This document shows positions 53,668 to 62,422 of a DNA stretch of 64,000 nucleotides, piece by piece. The notes under the pieces were generated by a model. The model had not been told where the DNA came from. It was given only the letters and a program-made list of their open reading frames with translations, and made no database searches. A program made the translations under genes and the position numbers. Every line of letters starts with the position of its first letter. Position 1 is the first letter of the stretch. Source of the stretch: Aerococcus mictus (GTDB lineage Bacteria > Bacillota > Bacilli > Lactobacillales > Aerococcaceae); assembly GCF_003286595.3 (NCBI RefSeq), contig NZ_CP132985.1:558001-622000 (forward strand). The letters are read 5' to 3'.

Positions 53668-54741
53668 ATGAAAATTTTAGCCATTAATCCGGGATCCACT
53701 TCGACTAAAGTGTCAGTCTATAGTGATGGTAAGATCCAAGCCGTAGAAAATTACCAGCATAGTCCCAAGGATTTAGCCCATTTAGGGCCGGTCATTAAAC
53801 AAAAGGATTTACGTAAACAATGTGTGGTCAAGTTTATAGAAGAACAGGATTTGACCTTGGATGATCTTGATGCCATTTCAGCCCGGGGAGGGACTTTGCC
53901 TGCTGTTAATGCGGGGGCTTATCGGATCAATGAACAGATGGTTGACTATCTCACTCATAAGACCAGAAATCCACACGCTTCCAGTCTTGCAGCCATTATC
54001 GCCTATGAATTAAAGATAGAGTATGATCAGACGGATTTACCCATTATGATTTATGATTCAGTAGCGGTTGACCAGTTTGACCCTGTTGCTCGACTGTCGG
54101 GCTTAAAGGGGGCAGAGCGGGTGAGTGGCAGCCATGCCCTCAATACCCGAGCAGTTGCCATGAAGGTTTGTCAAGAATTAGGAACTAGCTACCAAGCAGC
54201 CAATTTGATTGTTTGCCATATGGGTGGTGGTATTTCGACCAGTGTCCACCAGCAAGGCAGGATGATTGATAATATTTCCGATGATGAAGGACCCATGGGG
54301 ATGGACCGCACCGGCGAACTCCCATTATTAGCCCTGTTTAAGGTGATTGAGGGCTGTTCTTATGAAGAAATGGTTCGACTGAATAAGCAAGAGGGCGGTA
54401 TAAAATCCTATACAGGTTTGACTGATATGCGTCAAGTCCAAGCCGAGGCTGACCAAGGAAATGATTATTATCAGCTGGTCATTGATGCCTTTGTTTATCA
54501 AATTGCTAAGGCTATTGGCTCGCTAGCTACAGTACTCAAGGGCAAGGTCGACCGGATCATTCTTACTGGGGGAGTCGCTCATTCTCAAAGGATTACCCAG
54601 GCCATTAGTGACCGAGTAGCCTTTATCGCGCCAGTCATTGTTGAAGCTGGAGAACATGAAATGTTAGCCCTATCACAAGGGGCAGAGCGAGTAGTCTTAG
54701 GAAAAGAAGACATGCAAGAGTTTATTCTCAATGAGATTTAA
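53668..54741 (+). CDS. buk: Butyrate kinase-type acyl kinase
   Basis: A 357-residue kinase of the ASKHA acetate/butyrate kinase family that makes ATP from acyl phosphate and ADP. It begins KILAINPGSTSTKVSVY and contains ARGGTLPAVNAGAYR, HMGGGIST and TGGVAHSQ, all diagnostic for butyrate kinase. It ends the SDR operon before a terminator. Together with Ptb it recovers ATP from an acyl-CoA; branched-chain acyl groups are also accepted by many family members. Confidence 0.94.
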   Translation: MKILAINPGSTSTKVSVYSDGKIQAVENYQHSPKDLAHLGPVIKQKDLRKQCVVKFIEEQDLTLDDLDAISARGGTLPAVNAGAYRINEQMVDYLTHKTRNPHASSLAAIIAYELKIEYDQTDLPIMIYDSVAVDQFDPVARLSGLKGAERVSGSHALNTRAVAMKVCQELGTSYQAANLIVCHMGGGISTSVHQQGRMIDNISDDEGPMGMDRTGELPLLALFKVIEGCSYEEMVRLNKQEGGIKSYTGLTDMRQVQAEADQGNDYYQLVIDAFVYQIAKAIGSLATVLKGKVDRIILTGGVAHSQRITQAISDRVAFIAPVIVEAGEHEMLALSQGAERVVLGKEDMQEFILNEI

Positions 54742-54752
54742 ATTGACTAGCT

Positions 54753-54783
54753 AGGCTGGGGAAGAAACCCCGGCCTTATTTTA
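54753..54783 (+). terminator. Rho-independent terminator of the SDR-buk operon
   Basis: AGGCTGGGG AAGAAA CCCCGGCCT followed by TATTTTA. Confidence 0.8.
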
Positions 54784-54878
54784 TTGCTTAGTGAGGCTAA
54801 GGATGCTTAGGGGACAAGGAGAGATTATAGCGCCTGTCTTCCTTATTAAATATGTAGAACTCTTAAAAGTAGGCAAAG

Positions 54879-54914
54879 AAAAAGCTCTCTACCCTGTGGT
54901 AGAAAGCTTTTTAT
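54879..54914. terminator. Bidirectional terminator between buk and the crotonase gene
   Basis: AAAAAGCTCTCTACC / GGTAGAAAGCTTTTT with CTGT loop. T-runs on both strands; it can end the minus-strand crotonase transcript. Confidence 0.85.
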
Positions 54915-54962
54915 CTAGGTATATCTATTTTATGAAGGCTAGTTTATATAATAATCTTTTTA

Positions 54963-55925
54963 TTAGCGCCCTTTTTCAAGGATTTCCTTCCAATAATCGT
55001 TATAGTAGTCGGTTTTTTCTTTATTAACGAAGGCTGCAATACCATATTCAGCTTGTTCGGATTGGAAGAGTTTCAAGATGGCAGCAATTTCAATTTGAAT
55101 CCCTTCATCAATGCTTTTACCGCTTTGTTCATCGACCACCCGGTTGGCAGTGAAAATGGATGAAGGAGAGCGTTCGTGGATCTTTTCAACGAATTTAGAG
55201 TTATCGATACCTTCTACCGGTTCCCCGTAAATGGTCTTCATAATATTTTCATCACTGAAGGCCACTAATTGGTCATGGTAGTCTTCAGGAATTTCACGTT
55301 CCCGGTATTTGTCAGGCATATTATTAATTAATTCTTTAGCTGCCGCATAAATTTCTTCTTCTGTATTTGCTCGGGCATGGGATAAGCCTAATTTTTCGGT
55401 GTCATCAGGTCCGAAGATGGTCCCAGTCATAGCGAAGAATTTAGCCATTTCCTTGCCTAATTGGTGGTTTAAGCGCAGCATGCCACCGTAGCCTGGGATA
55501 ATTCCTAAAGTAGCTTCAGGAAGGCCGAATTTGGCTTTGTCAGTGACAATCATGGCCCGACTGGCTAAGGCCAGTTCACAACCGCCGCCCAGGGCCCAGC
55601 CGTCAACTACTGCGATTAATGGTTTCTTACATTGTTCCATTTTGCCACGGATGACTTTGTGGCCTTTCATATTTTCTTCAAAGGCGGCCCAGTTTTTCGC
55701 ACGAATATTGTCTAAGAACCAAGCGATGTCTCCCCCAGCAATAAAGGCCTTATCACCGGCCCCTCTGAGGAGCATGCCTTTTACTTCATCATTTTCTTCA
55801 CCACTTGTGATGGCGTCTCCAATCATATTCACCACTTGGGTATCAATCGCATTGAGGACTTCGGGACGATTGACCAAAATTGTCATAATACCATCTTTAA
55901 TTGAAGTTACTACATAGTCAGACAT
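54963..55925 (-). CDS. Enoyl-CoA hydratase/isomerase (crotonase) family protein
   Basis: A 320-residue crotonase. The oxyanion-hole and catalytic segments are intact: FIAGGDIAWF, GGGCELALAS with one Glu and LPEATLGIIPGYGG with the second Glu, as in true hydratases. It is about 60 residues longer than usual, the extra being at the C-terminus (from about 260 on). The start ATG at 55923-55925 is 9 nt from AAAGG; an ATG two codons earlier is too near. It follows the CoA-transferase gene by 33 bp in the same operon, so it probably acts on the CoA ester formed by that enzyme. Confidence 0.9.
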   Translation of the reverse strand: MSDYVVTSIKDGIMTILVNRPEVLNAIDTQVVNMIGDAITSGEENDEVKGMLLRGAGDKAFIAGGDIAWFLDNIRAKNWAAFEENMKGHKVIRGKMEQCKKPLIAVVDGWALGGGCELALASRAMIVTDKAKFGLPEATLGIIPGYGGMLRLNHQLGKEMAKFFAMTGTIFGPDDTEKLGLSHARANTEEEIYAAAKELINNMPDKYREREIPEDYHDQLVAFSDENIMKTIYGEPVEGIDNSKFVEKIHERSPSSIFTANRVVDEQSGKSIDEGIQIEIAAILKLFQSEQAEYGIAAFVNKEKTDYYNDYWKEILEKGR

Positions 55926-55958
55926 AATCATTTCCCTTTCTATTTTATAGGCTTTGAA

Positions 55959-57170
55959 CTAAATAACGCCTTTTTCTTTTAGTGACTGGATGTCTTCTTC
56001 ACTGTAACCTAGGCCGGATAGAATTTCCTGATTGTGTTCTCCTAAGCGAGGCGCATGGTTGAATGGAATTTTTTGATCATCTGAGAATTGAACTGGCGAA
56101 GCTGGCATGGCCACACGTTTGCCATCCTTACCAAATTCCATATTTTCCAGGTAATTATTAGCCCAGGCTTGTTTATCATTTGGAATTTCATCAAAGGTTT
56201 GTGCCCGTTCAAAGGTAAAGTCTTCAGCCAGCATCTTATCAATTAAGTCTTGGCTTTCCATATTGCCAATAGCTGCTTCAACTTGTTTGACAAATTCTGA
56301 TTGCTTAGGATTCTTTTGGAAGGCATCCAAGGTATTGACGCTTTCATCATCAATATATTCCTCTAAACCGATAATCTTCATAAAGCGAGGAAATTCACTT
56401 TCATAGCGCACGAGGCAGAGCATGATCCATTCGCCATCTTTGGTTTGATAGGACTGCAGGAAGGGGTTATTGGGATGCATACGGTCTTTAGGATAGTGGT
56501 CTTCATATTGGGAAGAAACAATCATCATCTTATTACAGAAAATGGCAGAGCCTAAAAGTGATACACGGACTTCTTCACCTTGACCGGTTTCTCTTTGCTT
56601 GAGTAAGGCAGCTAGAATTCCACTTAAGAGGGAAAGACCAGCCACACTATCGCCCACCCCTGAAGGAGCAGAAATTGGAGGATGGTTCACTGGGGCTAAA
56701 CTAGCCATAAAGCCACCGCGGGCCCAGTAACCGACGACATCATAACCTGGACGGTGAGCTTCTTCGCCCTTGGTGCCGTAACCTGAAAAATGACCCCAAA
56801 TTAAATGAGGAAATTTGGCCTTCAGGGTTTCATAGCCTAAGCCTAATTTTTCTAAAGAATGAATGCGAATATTAGAAATAAAAACGTCGGCTTCTTCAAG
56901 TAATTGCATCATGATTTGATAACCTTCTTCGCTTTTCAGGTTAAGGGTAATCCCTTTTTTATTGAGGTTATCGGTTTCAAAAATAGGGTTTTCATCCTCA
57001 GTAGCGGTAACGTTCATGGTGGCACCGGTCCCTCTTAATTGGTCTCCAGAGGGAGCTTCCACCTTGAGAACATCTGCTCCCCAGTCAGCCATTACGCGGG
57101 CTGTGGTTGGAGCGGCTACCATGGTAGAAAAATCAATAACTTTTACGCCATCAAGTAATTGAATGTTCAT
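55959..57170 (-). CDS. Type III CoA-transferase (CaiB/BaiF family)
   Basis: A 403-residue family III CoA-transferase, which moves CoA from an acyl-CoA donor to a carboxylic acid. N-terminal LDGVKVIDFSTMVAAPTTAR and WGADVLKVEAPSGDQ form the CoA-binding fold; the catalytic Asp is in RPGYDVVGYWARGG. The start is ATG 57168-57170, with GAAAGGA upstream, giving MNIQLLDGV. A TATAAT is present upstream on the minus strand (57247-57242) with no clear -35. Candidate substrates include carnitine-, cinnamate- or other enoyl/hydroxy-acids, but none can be chosen. Confidence 0.92.
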   Translation of the reverse strand: MNIQLLDGVKVIDFSTMVAAPTTARVMADWGADVLKVEAPSGDQLRGTGATMNVTATEDENPIFETDNLNKKGITLNLKSEEGYQIMMQLLEEADVFISNIRIHSLEKLGLGYETLKAKFPHLIWGHFSGYGTKGEEAHRPGYDVVGYWARGGFMASLAPVNHPPISAPSGVGDSVAGLSLLSGILAALLKQRETGQGEEVRVSLLGSAIFCNKMMIVSSQYEDHYPKDRMHPNNPFLQSYQTKDGEWIMLCLVRYESEFPRFMKIIGLEEYIDDESVNTLDAFQKNPKQSEFVKQVEAAIGNMESQDLIDKMLAEDFTFERAQTFDEIPNDKQAWANNYLENMEFGKDGKRVAMPASPVQFSDDQKIPFNHAPRLGEHNQEILSGLGYSEEDIQSLKEKGVI

Positions 57171-57288
57171 TAGACAGTATCCTTTCTCTTCCGTTTTGCC
57201 CATGAGTGGAAGTGAAAAGACTTGTTTTGCTTTCAATTCCTATTATAGTGAAGAAAATCACGAAATTGTATTTCAGAAAAGACAAATG

Positions 57289-57311
57289 CCCCTTGCAAGA
57301 AATGCAAGAGG
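57289..57311 (-). terminator. Hairpin after LysR 2
   Basis: On the minus strand CCTCTTGC / GCAAGGGG with a 7-nt loop; the T-run is weak, so some read-through into the CoA-transferase operon is possible. Confidence 0.5.
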
Positions 57312-57336
57312 CCAATTGAATCAGTAACAGGCTAAA

Positions 57337-58266
57337 TTATTTATATTCCTCAGCGATAAATTGACGCACATATTGGGTGAAAACGTCCACACTATAGGAA
57401 GGGAGGTTTTCTTTCTTTTTTATCATATAGATAGGACGTTTAATAGGTAGGTCGACAATGGGGAGAATTTTAACACCGACTGTCCCAGCAATGGTATTCT
57501 CTGAGACCAGGGCAACTCCAATATTATTTCTCACCATAGCCATTAGGGTATTGTCATCAACCACCCGGTGGATGGTATGGATGGGATAGGTCTTCTTAGA
57601 AATCGAAGCTAATTGTAGGTTGGTGATTAATTTTTTGAAATTTTCGTTATCACTAGTACGAATAAAGGTGAGGTCGACCGTTTCTTGTAGGGTAACTTGG
57701 TCCTTCTTGGCTAAGGGATGAGCATCGGGTACAGCTAAGGCTAGGCGTTCTTCAAAGAGGAGTTCCGTTTCTATTTGCGTATTGTAGTTGTCAAAACCAA
57801 AGTCACTAGCAAAAACGACATCTAATTTTTCATCGAGTAGGTCTTTGATCATTTGACTAGTGGGGAGCTGTTCAAAGTTAATCTTGAGATTGCTATCCGC
57901 CTTTTGACAGTAGGCTAATAGGGAAGGAATCATGTTATTAGCAATGGAAAAGAGACTGTCACAAGAAATGTGGATGGTGTCGTGGCGAATATCGGCCATA
58001 GATTGGAGGTCGAAAATTCCTTCTTCAATGGTACGAATGCTTTGGTAGGCATAGCGATAAAAAACCGTCCCATAGTCAGTTAAACGTACACGACCTTTAT
58101 TGTTAATAAATAAGGGTACACCGGTCGTTTCTTCTAGACCTTGGATAGCTCGACTGAGCGTCGAGGTGGTGATAAAGAGTTTTTCAGCGGCTAAACTATA
58201 ATTTTGATGTCTAGCAGCAACGATAAAATAGTAGAGGTGCTGGAGGTTGATGGATGACATTTTCAT
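57337..58266 (-). CDS. LysR-family transcriptional regulator 2
   Basis: A 309-residue LysR regulator: winged helix (YSLAAEKLFITTSTLSRAIQGLE), then an effector-binding domain. It is encoded upstream of the CoA-transferase and crotonase genes in the same direction and divergently from the FabK-like gene, so it may control both. Start ATG 58264-58266 is preceded by AAAGGAG at 9 nt. Only weakly similar to LysR 1, so the two probably sense different effectors. Confidence 0.9.
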   Translation of the reverse strand: MKMSSINLQHLYYFIVAARHQNYSLAAEKLFITTSTLSRAIQGLEETTGVPLFINNKGRVRLTDYGTVFYRYAYQSIRTIEEGIFDLQSMADIRHDTIHISCDSLFSIANNMIPSLLAYCQKADSNLKINFEQLPTSQMIKDLLDEKLDVVFASDFGFDNYNTQIETELLFEERLALAVPDAHPLAKKDQVTLQETVDLTFIRTSDNENFKKLITNLQLASISKKTYPIHTIHRVVDDNTLMAMVRNNIGVALVSENTIAGTVGVKILPIVDLPIKRPIYMIKKKENLPSYSVDVFTQYVRQFIAEEYK

Positions 58267-58373
58267 GATTCTATACTCCTTTGAATAGGTCTTGTATTTT
58301 TTGCAAGGCTGTTTTGCATATTATCAACTGGTGAAAGAGTGAGCAATACAGTAGGATGAAGGTGTAGCAAAAG

Positions 58374-58387
58374 TTAAAGCGCTTTCT
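58374..58387. promoter_or_regulatory. cre-like site upstream of the FabK-like gene
   Basis: TTAAAGCGCTTTCT matches 12 of 14 positions of the CcpA consensus, in the divergent region between LysR 2 and the FabK-like gene. Confidence 0.5.
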
Positions 58388-58530
58388 TATATTTTACGAA
58401 AAAAGGTTAATAAGACAAGCTGCCTCCAACTTTTCTATTATTGACCATTGCCCATATGGTTAGGATTCTGTTAAGACTTGTTATTGCTTTCATTTTAACA
58501 AAAAATTATTATGCAAAGGAGATCCTTACT

Positions 58531-59463
58531 ATGTCAAATCCATTATTAGAAGTTATCGGAACCAAATACCCTATTCTACAAGGTGCTATGGGGGGCGTGG
58601 CTTATCACCAATTGGTAGCCGCTGTTTCAGAAGCAGGTGGTTTAGGGATTATTGCTTCAGCGGGTATGGATAAAGAAACCCTCCATGAAGAAATTAGAAA
58701 AACTCGAGAACTAACTGATAAACCATTTGGGGTTAACTTGATGTTAATGTCACCAAATATTGCTGATATGATCGAGGTTATCGCCGAAGAAAAAGTTCCG
58801 GTCGTAACAACGGGTGCTGGGAATCCTAAGCCAGTGATCGAACCCTTGCACCAAGCAGGCTGCAAGGTAATTCCAGTAGTGGCGACAGCCAGACAAGCGG
58901 CTAAAATGGAAGCAGCTGGTGTCGATGCCGTGGTCTGTGAAGGAAACGAAGCCGGTGGACATATCGGGACAGTGGCAACTATGACCCTAACCCGCGCTGT
59001 TTCTAAAGCAGTTAAGATCCCTGTGGTGACTGCTGGTGGTGTGGCAGATGGTCACGGTTTAGCAGCTGCCTTTGCCTTAGGGGCCTCAGGAGCACAACTA
59101 GGTACGGTTCTCGTTGCCAGTGAAGAAGCTCCAATTGCTGACAGCTATAAGGAAGCTACTGTGTCAGCACAGGAAAATTCCACCTTTGAAATGGCTCGTG
59201 AAATTGGCTCTCCAATTCGTTTACTACAAACCAAAGGCTCTGACCACTTACAAGAAATTATCGATAATGGCGGTGGCCGCGAAGACTTTGAACCAGTCAG
59301 CTTAGAGCTCTTAGTTAAAGGAGCCAAAGGGGACACCGAAAATGGTACGGTAACCATTGGACAAATTGCTGGTGTAGTAGAAGAAGTTCGCCCAGTAAAA
59401 GAAATTCTTGACAGCATGGTTGAAGAAGCTGACCAAGTAATTTCATCACTAAGTATTCTTTAA
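58531..59463 (+). CDS. FabK/nitronate monooxygenase-family flavoprotein
   Basis: A 310-residue FMN-dependent TIM-barrel enzyme. It matches FabK enoyl-ACP reductase closely: YPILQGAMGGVAYHQLVAAVS, KPFGVNLMLMSPN, VVTTGAGNP, CEGNEAGGHIG and TAGGVADGHG. FabK reduces enoyl-ACP in fatty acid synthesis, but this gene is far from a fab cluster and next to CoA-ester genes and a transporter, so it may instead reduce an enoyl-CoA, or act as a nitronate monooxygenase. The ATG at 58531 follows AAAGGAGAT; a long in-frame extension upstream lacks a ribosome binding site. Confidence 0.85.
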   Translation: MSNPLLEVIGTKYPILQGAMGGVAYHQLVAAVSEAGGLGIIASAGMDKETLHEEIRKTRELTDKPFGVNLMLMSPNIADMIEVIAEEKVPVVTTGAGNPKPVIEPLHQAGCKVIPVVATARQAAKMEAAGVDAVVCEGNEAGGHIGTVATMTLTRAVSKAVKIPVVTAGGVADGHGLAAAFALGASGAQLGTVLVASEEAPIADSYKEATVSAQENSTFEMAREIGSPIRLLQTKGSDHLQEIIDNGGGREDFEPVSLELLVKGAKGDTENGTVTIGQIAGVVEEVRPVKEILDSMVEEADQVISSLSIL

Positions 59464-59480
59464 TAGCTTATGAAGTGATT

Positions 59481-59516
59481 AAAGCTGGAGTATTTTATTG
59501 CTCCAGCTTTTCTTTC
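59481..59516 (+). terminator. Rho-independent terminator after the FabK-like gene
   Basis: AAAGCTGGAG / CTCCAGCTTT with a 10-nt loop and T-rich tail; some read-through to the transporter gene 30 bp away is likely. Confidence 0.8.
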
Positions 59517-59544
59517 CTATTTATTGATAGAAAGAGGAGATGGT

Positions 59545-60765
59545 ATGAAAGGTAAATATCTTATTCTAACAATTATTATGGCCTTTACGGTAGCTGGGTC
59601 AGTCGGTTTAAATATTAATTCGATGGGTGTCTTTTTAGGGCCGGTTTCCAAAGATTTAAATGTCATGACGGGAACTTTTGCCATCCACGCCACCCTGATT
59701 AGTTTTGGAACAGCCTTTGCTGCCTTTGCTGTGCCAGGGGTCTTAAAACGTTTTTCTTTTAAGAAAGTCTTGATAGTGTCTGCTTTAGTGACGGCCTTGT
59801 CTACTATGGTCATGGGCTTTTCTAATGCCATGTGGCAATTCTATATTCTAGCCTTTACCCGTGGCGTTTTTGCTGCCTTTTACGGGATTGTTCCCTTACA
59901 ATTATTGATTAATAATTGGTATAAAGCTAAGCACGGAACAGTTTCGAGTGTGGTTTTTGCATTTTCAGGCGTAGCTGGAGCGATTTTCGCCCCGATGCTA
60001 ACCCAACTGATCCAAAGTATTGGCTGGCGACAAACCTATCTGGTTCAAGCACTTTTATTTGTTCTCTTAGCCTTACCAGCTATTATCTATCCTTTTGCTT
60101 TTGATCCTCGCGATGAAAATAAACTACCTTATGGCTACCAAGAAGAGGCAGCTGATGCGGATGAAACAGGAGACGATAGTGGGGAAGAAGCCTTCTCCTA
60201 TACCCAACCGACCTTTGTCTTGTTAATTGTAGCTAGTTTATTGATCACGGCTTTAACCGGTTTAGCCCAACACTTCCCTGCCATTGGCGAAGAGTACGGT
60301 TACTTACCAACTATGGCGGCATTAATGGTATCTGCAGGAATGTTAGGGAATATTATTTTTAAAATCATTATTGGTTTTATTTCTGATGCCAAGGGAGCGA
60401 TGGTGTCGGTCTACACTATGCTAGCAACCATGGTTCTCGGCCTTATTGTCATTATGACCTTTAGAGTGGCAGAAATCTCATTATTGGGAAGCTTCCTCTA
60501 TGGGGCGGTCTATTCTATTTCAGCAGTAGGCTTGGCCTTGGTGACCAAGCATATTTTCTCATTAAAGTTATTTGATAAGGTCTATCCTTCAGTGAACTTT
60601 ATTGCCAATGCCGGAGCGGCCGTGGCTGTTTCTATGTATGGTTACCTCTATGATTTCAGCGGCTCTTACCGCTTAGCGATTATTTTATCAATCATTTTAG
60701 CTGTCGTTTCCATTCTTTGCCTCTTTCTTGCTGATCGCATGAAGTCTGGCCAAAGCAAGGCATAA
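59545..60765 (+). CDS. MFS transporter, OFA-like carboxylate permease
   Basis: A 406-residue major facilitator with 12 predicted transmembrane helices in two halves, separated by an acidic cytoplasmic loop near residues 195-230 (EEAADADETGDDSGEE). The N-terminal half has FLGPVSKDLNV and the RGVFAAFYG helix, reminiscent of monocarboxylate and oxalate/formate antiporter-type permeases. Placed among acyl-CoA genes it would import (or exchange) the acid used by the CoA-transferase. The substrate is unknown. AGAGGAGATGG precedes the ATG at 59545. Confidence 0.82.
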   Translation: MKGKYLILTIIMAFTVAGSVGLNINSMGVFLGPVSKDLNVMTGTFAIHATLISFGTAFAAFAVPGVLKRFSFKKVLIVSALVTALSTMVMGFSNAMWQFYILAFTRGVFAAFYGIVPLQLLINNWYKAKHGTVSSVVFAFSGVAGAIFAPMLTQLIQSIGWRQTYLVQALLFVLLALPAIIYPFAFDPRDENKLPYGYQEEAADADETGDDSGEEAFSYTQPTFVLLIVASLLITALTGLAQHFPAIGEEYGYLPTMAALMVSAGMLGNIIFKIIIGFISDAKGAMVSVYTMLATMVLGLIVIMTFRVAEISLLGSFLYGAVYSISAVGLALVTKHIFSLKLFDKVYPSVNFIANAGAAVAVSMYGYLYDFSGSYRLAIILSIILAVVSILCLFLADRMKSGQSKA

Positions 60766-60840
60766 AGGAAAAGTTAATGCTAGTTCTTGACAGCTAGAGT
60801 AAAGAGCAAGTCTTTATTAGAAATTAAAAATTTTTCACGT

Positions 60841-60866
60841 GAGCTGGCTGAAGAGCCAGCTCTTTT
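60841..60866 (+). terminator. Rho-independent terminator after the MFS gene
   Basis: GAGCTGGCT GAAG AGCCAGCTC plus T-run. Confidence 0.9.
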
Positions 60867-60991
60867 TGCGTGATCGGGCTGAGAGCTAATAATGATTTGT
60901 ATGAAATTTTTCTAATAATAATATATATTGGATAAATTTTACAATAAAATTCAAAACGATGTATGAATTTTCTGGCAATTAAAAAAGAATG

Positions 60992-61016
60992 TGTTATTAT
61001 TAATGAAAGCGATTAC
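60992..61016 (+). promoter_or_regulatory. Extended -10 promoter and cre site of the aco operon
   Basis: TGTTATTAT (60992-61000) is an extended -10. TGAAAGCGATTACA (61003-61016) is a full match to the CcpA consensus and covers the expected transcription start, the position for repression by glucose. Confidence 0.75.
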
Positions 61017-61042
61017 ATTTGTGCTTGGAAGGAGTGATTTTC

Positions 61043-62389
61043 TTGGCAGATTATGATTTATTAGTCATTGGTTCAGGCCCGGGAGGCTATATTGCTGCGG
61101 AAGAAGCAGCTAAGTCAGGTCTGAAAACGGCTGTCGTTGATAAAGGTCCGGTAGGGGGGACTTGTTTAAATTCAGGTTGTATTCCCATTCAAAGCTATGT
61201 TCAAAATGGCCGCTGGGCCTTACAAAGTAAGCAACTGGCCCAATATGGATTAGCTCAAGTCAGTGATGACATTGATTTTAAAGTCTTAAAAGCGCGGAAA
61301 GATCAAGTCGTCCAGCAAAACCAGCAAGGAATCTTGCAAATTTTTAAAAGCAATGAGATTGATTTTATTGAAGGTGAAGCTGTCTTTGTTAAAGACAAGA
61401 CCTTTAAGGTCAATGATCAGACCCTTAGTGCCAAGAACGTTTTATTGGCAACCGGTAGTCGGGTTTTAGAACCAACAATTCCGGGAATTGAAAAGGTAGA
61501 TTATTTGACCCATGAGAACTTTTTCCATATGGAAGACTTACCTGAGCACCTAGTGATTGTTGGAGCCAGTGAGCATGGGGTAGAATTTGCCTTTGCTATG
61601 GCTGCTTTGGGTGTGAAGGTAAGTCTGATCGAGGAAAAGGAAACCATTATTCCAAACCAAGTCAAAGAGGTCCAAGACTATGTCAAAAAGCTATTCAAAA
61701 AACTTTCTGTAGAAGTGATTGAAGGTGTAACCATTGACCATCTTAGTCCTGACCAGGTCCATCTGAGTGATGGTCAAAAGATTGACTTTGACCAGCTTCT
61801 CTTAATGCTTAGCCGGCGTCCAGATTTGACCATGGTAAAGGCTATGGGACTTGAATTGGATAAAAAAGGCACTTATTTAGCAGTTGATGAAAGCTATCAA
61901 AGCAGCTCTCCTGGAATTTATGGTGTTGGTGATTTGATCGGTGGCTGGCCCTTTGCCCATGCTGCTAGCCATGAAGGCATTAAGGCTGTCAAGGCGATTT
62001 TAGGTCAGGCTGAATACCCACTTGACTTTAATGCTGTGCCTCGTAAGATGGCGGTCGATGTTGACGTGGAAAGCTTTGGCTTACATGAAGATCAAGCTAA
62101 AGAGGCCGGCTATGATGTGATTAGTCATCAGATTCCTTTCATGATGAATGGGGCAGCTGCTGCTCTCGAGGAGAGTGAGGGATTTGTCAATATTATTAGT
62201 GAAAGACAGTATGGGCAGATCTTAGGAGGTTTGGTAGTTGGTCATGGTGCCAGTGAAATCATGCATATTCTCTTAGCAGTCTATCAATGTGAAGGCACTA
62301 TTGATGAACTTGCCCAAATGGTCTTTGCTCACCCTACCTTATCGGAAACTATTGGAGATGTCGCTAAAGCATTGGTAAGAAAATATTAA
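61043..62389 (+). CDS. acoL: Dihydrolipoyl dehydrogenase (E3)
   Basis: A 448-residue FAD disulfide oxidoreductase that reoxidises the dihydrolipoyl group of the E2 component. GSGPGGYIAAE binds FAD, GGTCLNSGCIP holds the redox cysteine pair, GVGDLIGG is the second FAD motif, and HPTLSETIG gives the C-terminal catalytic His. No lipoyl domain is fused. The start is TTG 61043 (MADYDLLVIG), 6-9 nt from GGAAGGAGTG. It is the first gene of the operon and precedes the E1 genes, unlike the usual pdh order where E3 is last. Confidence 0.92.
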   Translation: MADYDLLVIGSGPGGYIAAEEAAKSGLKTAVVDKGPVGGTCLNSGCIPIQSYVQNGRWALQSKQLAQYGLAQVSDDIDFKVLKARKDQVVQQNQQGILQIFKSNEIDFIEGEAVFVKDKTFKVNDQTLSAKNVLLATGSRVLEPTIPGIEKVDYLTHENFFHMEDLPEHLVIVGASEHGVEFAFAMAALGVKVSLIEEKETIIPNQVKEVQDYVKKLFKKLSVEVIEGVTIDHLSPDQVHLSDGQKIDFDQLLLMLSRRPDLTMVKAMGLELDKKGTYLAVDESYQSSSPGIYGVGDLIGGWPFAHAASHEGIKAVKAILGQAEYPLDFNAVPRKMAVDVDVESFGLHEDQAKEAGYDVISHQIPFMMNGAAAALEESEGFVNIISERQYGQILGGLVVGHGASEIMHILLAVYQCEGTIDELAQMVFAHPTLSETIGDVAKALVRKY

Positions 62390-62422
62390 TGAGTTAAACA
62401 GAAACAATAGGAGGAATTCATT

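Noticed and set aside
50646..54741. Bacterial microcompartment operon
   Set aside because: The enzyme set resembles propanediol/ethanolamine pathways, but there are no shell-protein genes and no targeting extension on the aldehyde dehydrogenase.
54791..55027. 78-codon open frame between buk and the crotonase gene
   Set aside because: It runs through a bidirectional terminator and into the antisense of the crotonase 3' end; no ribosome binding site or recognisable product.
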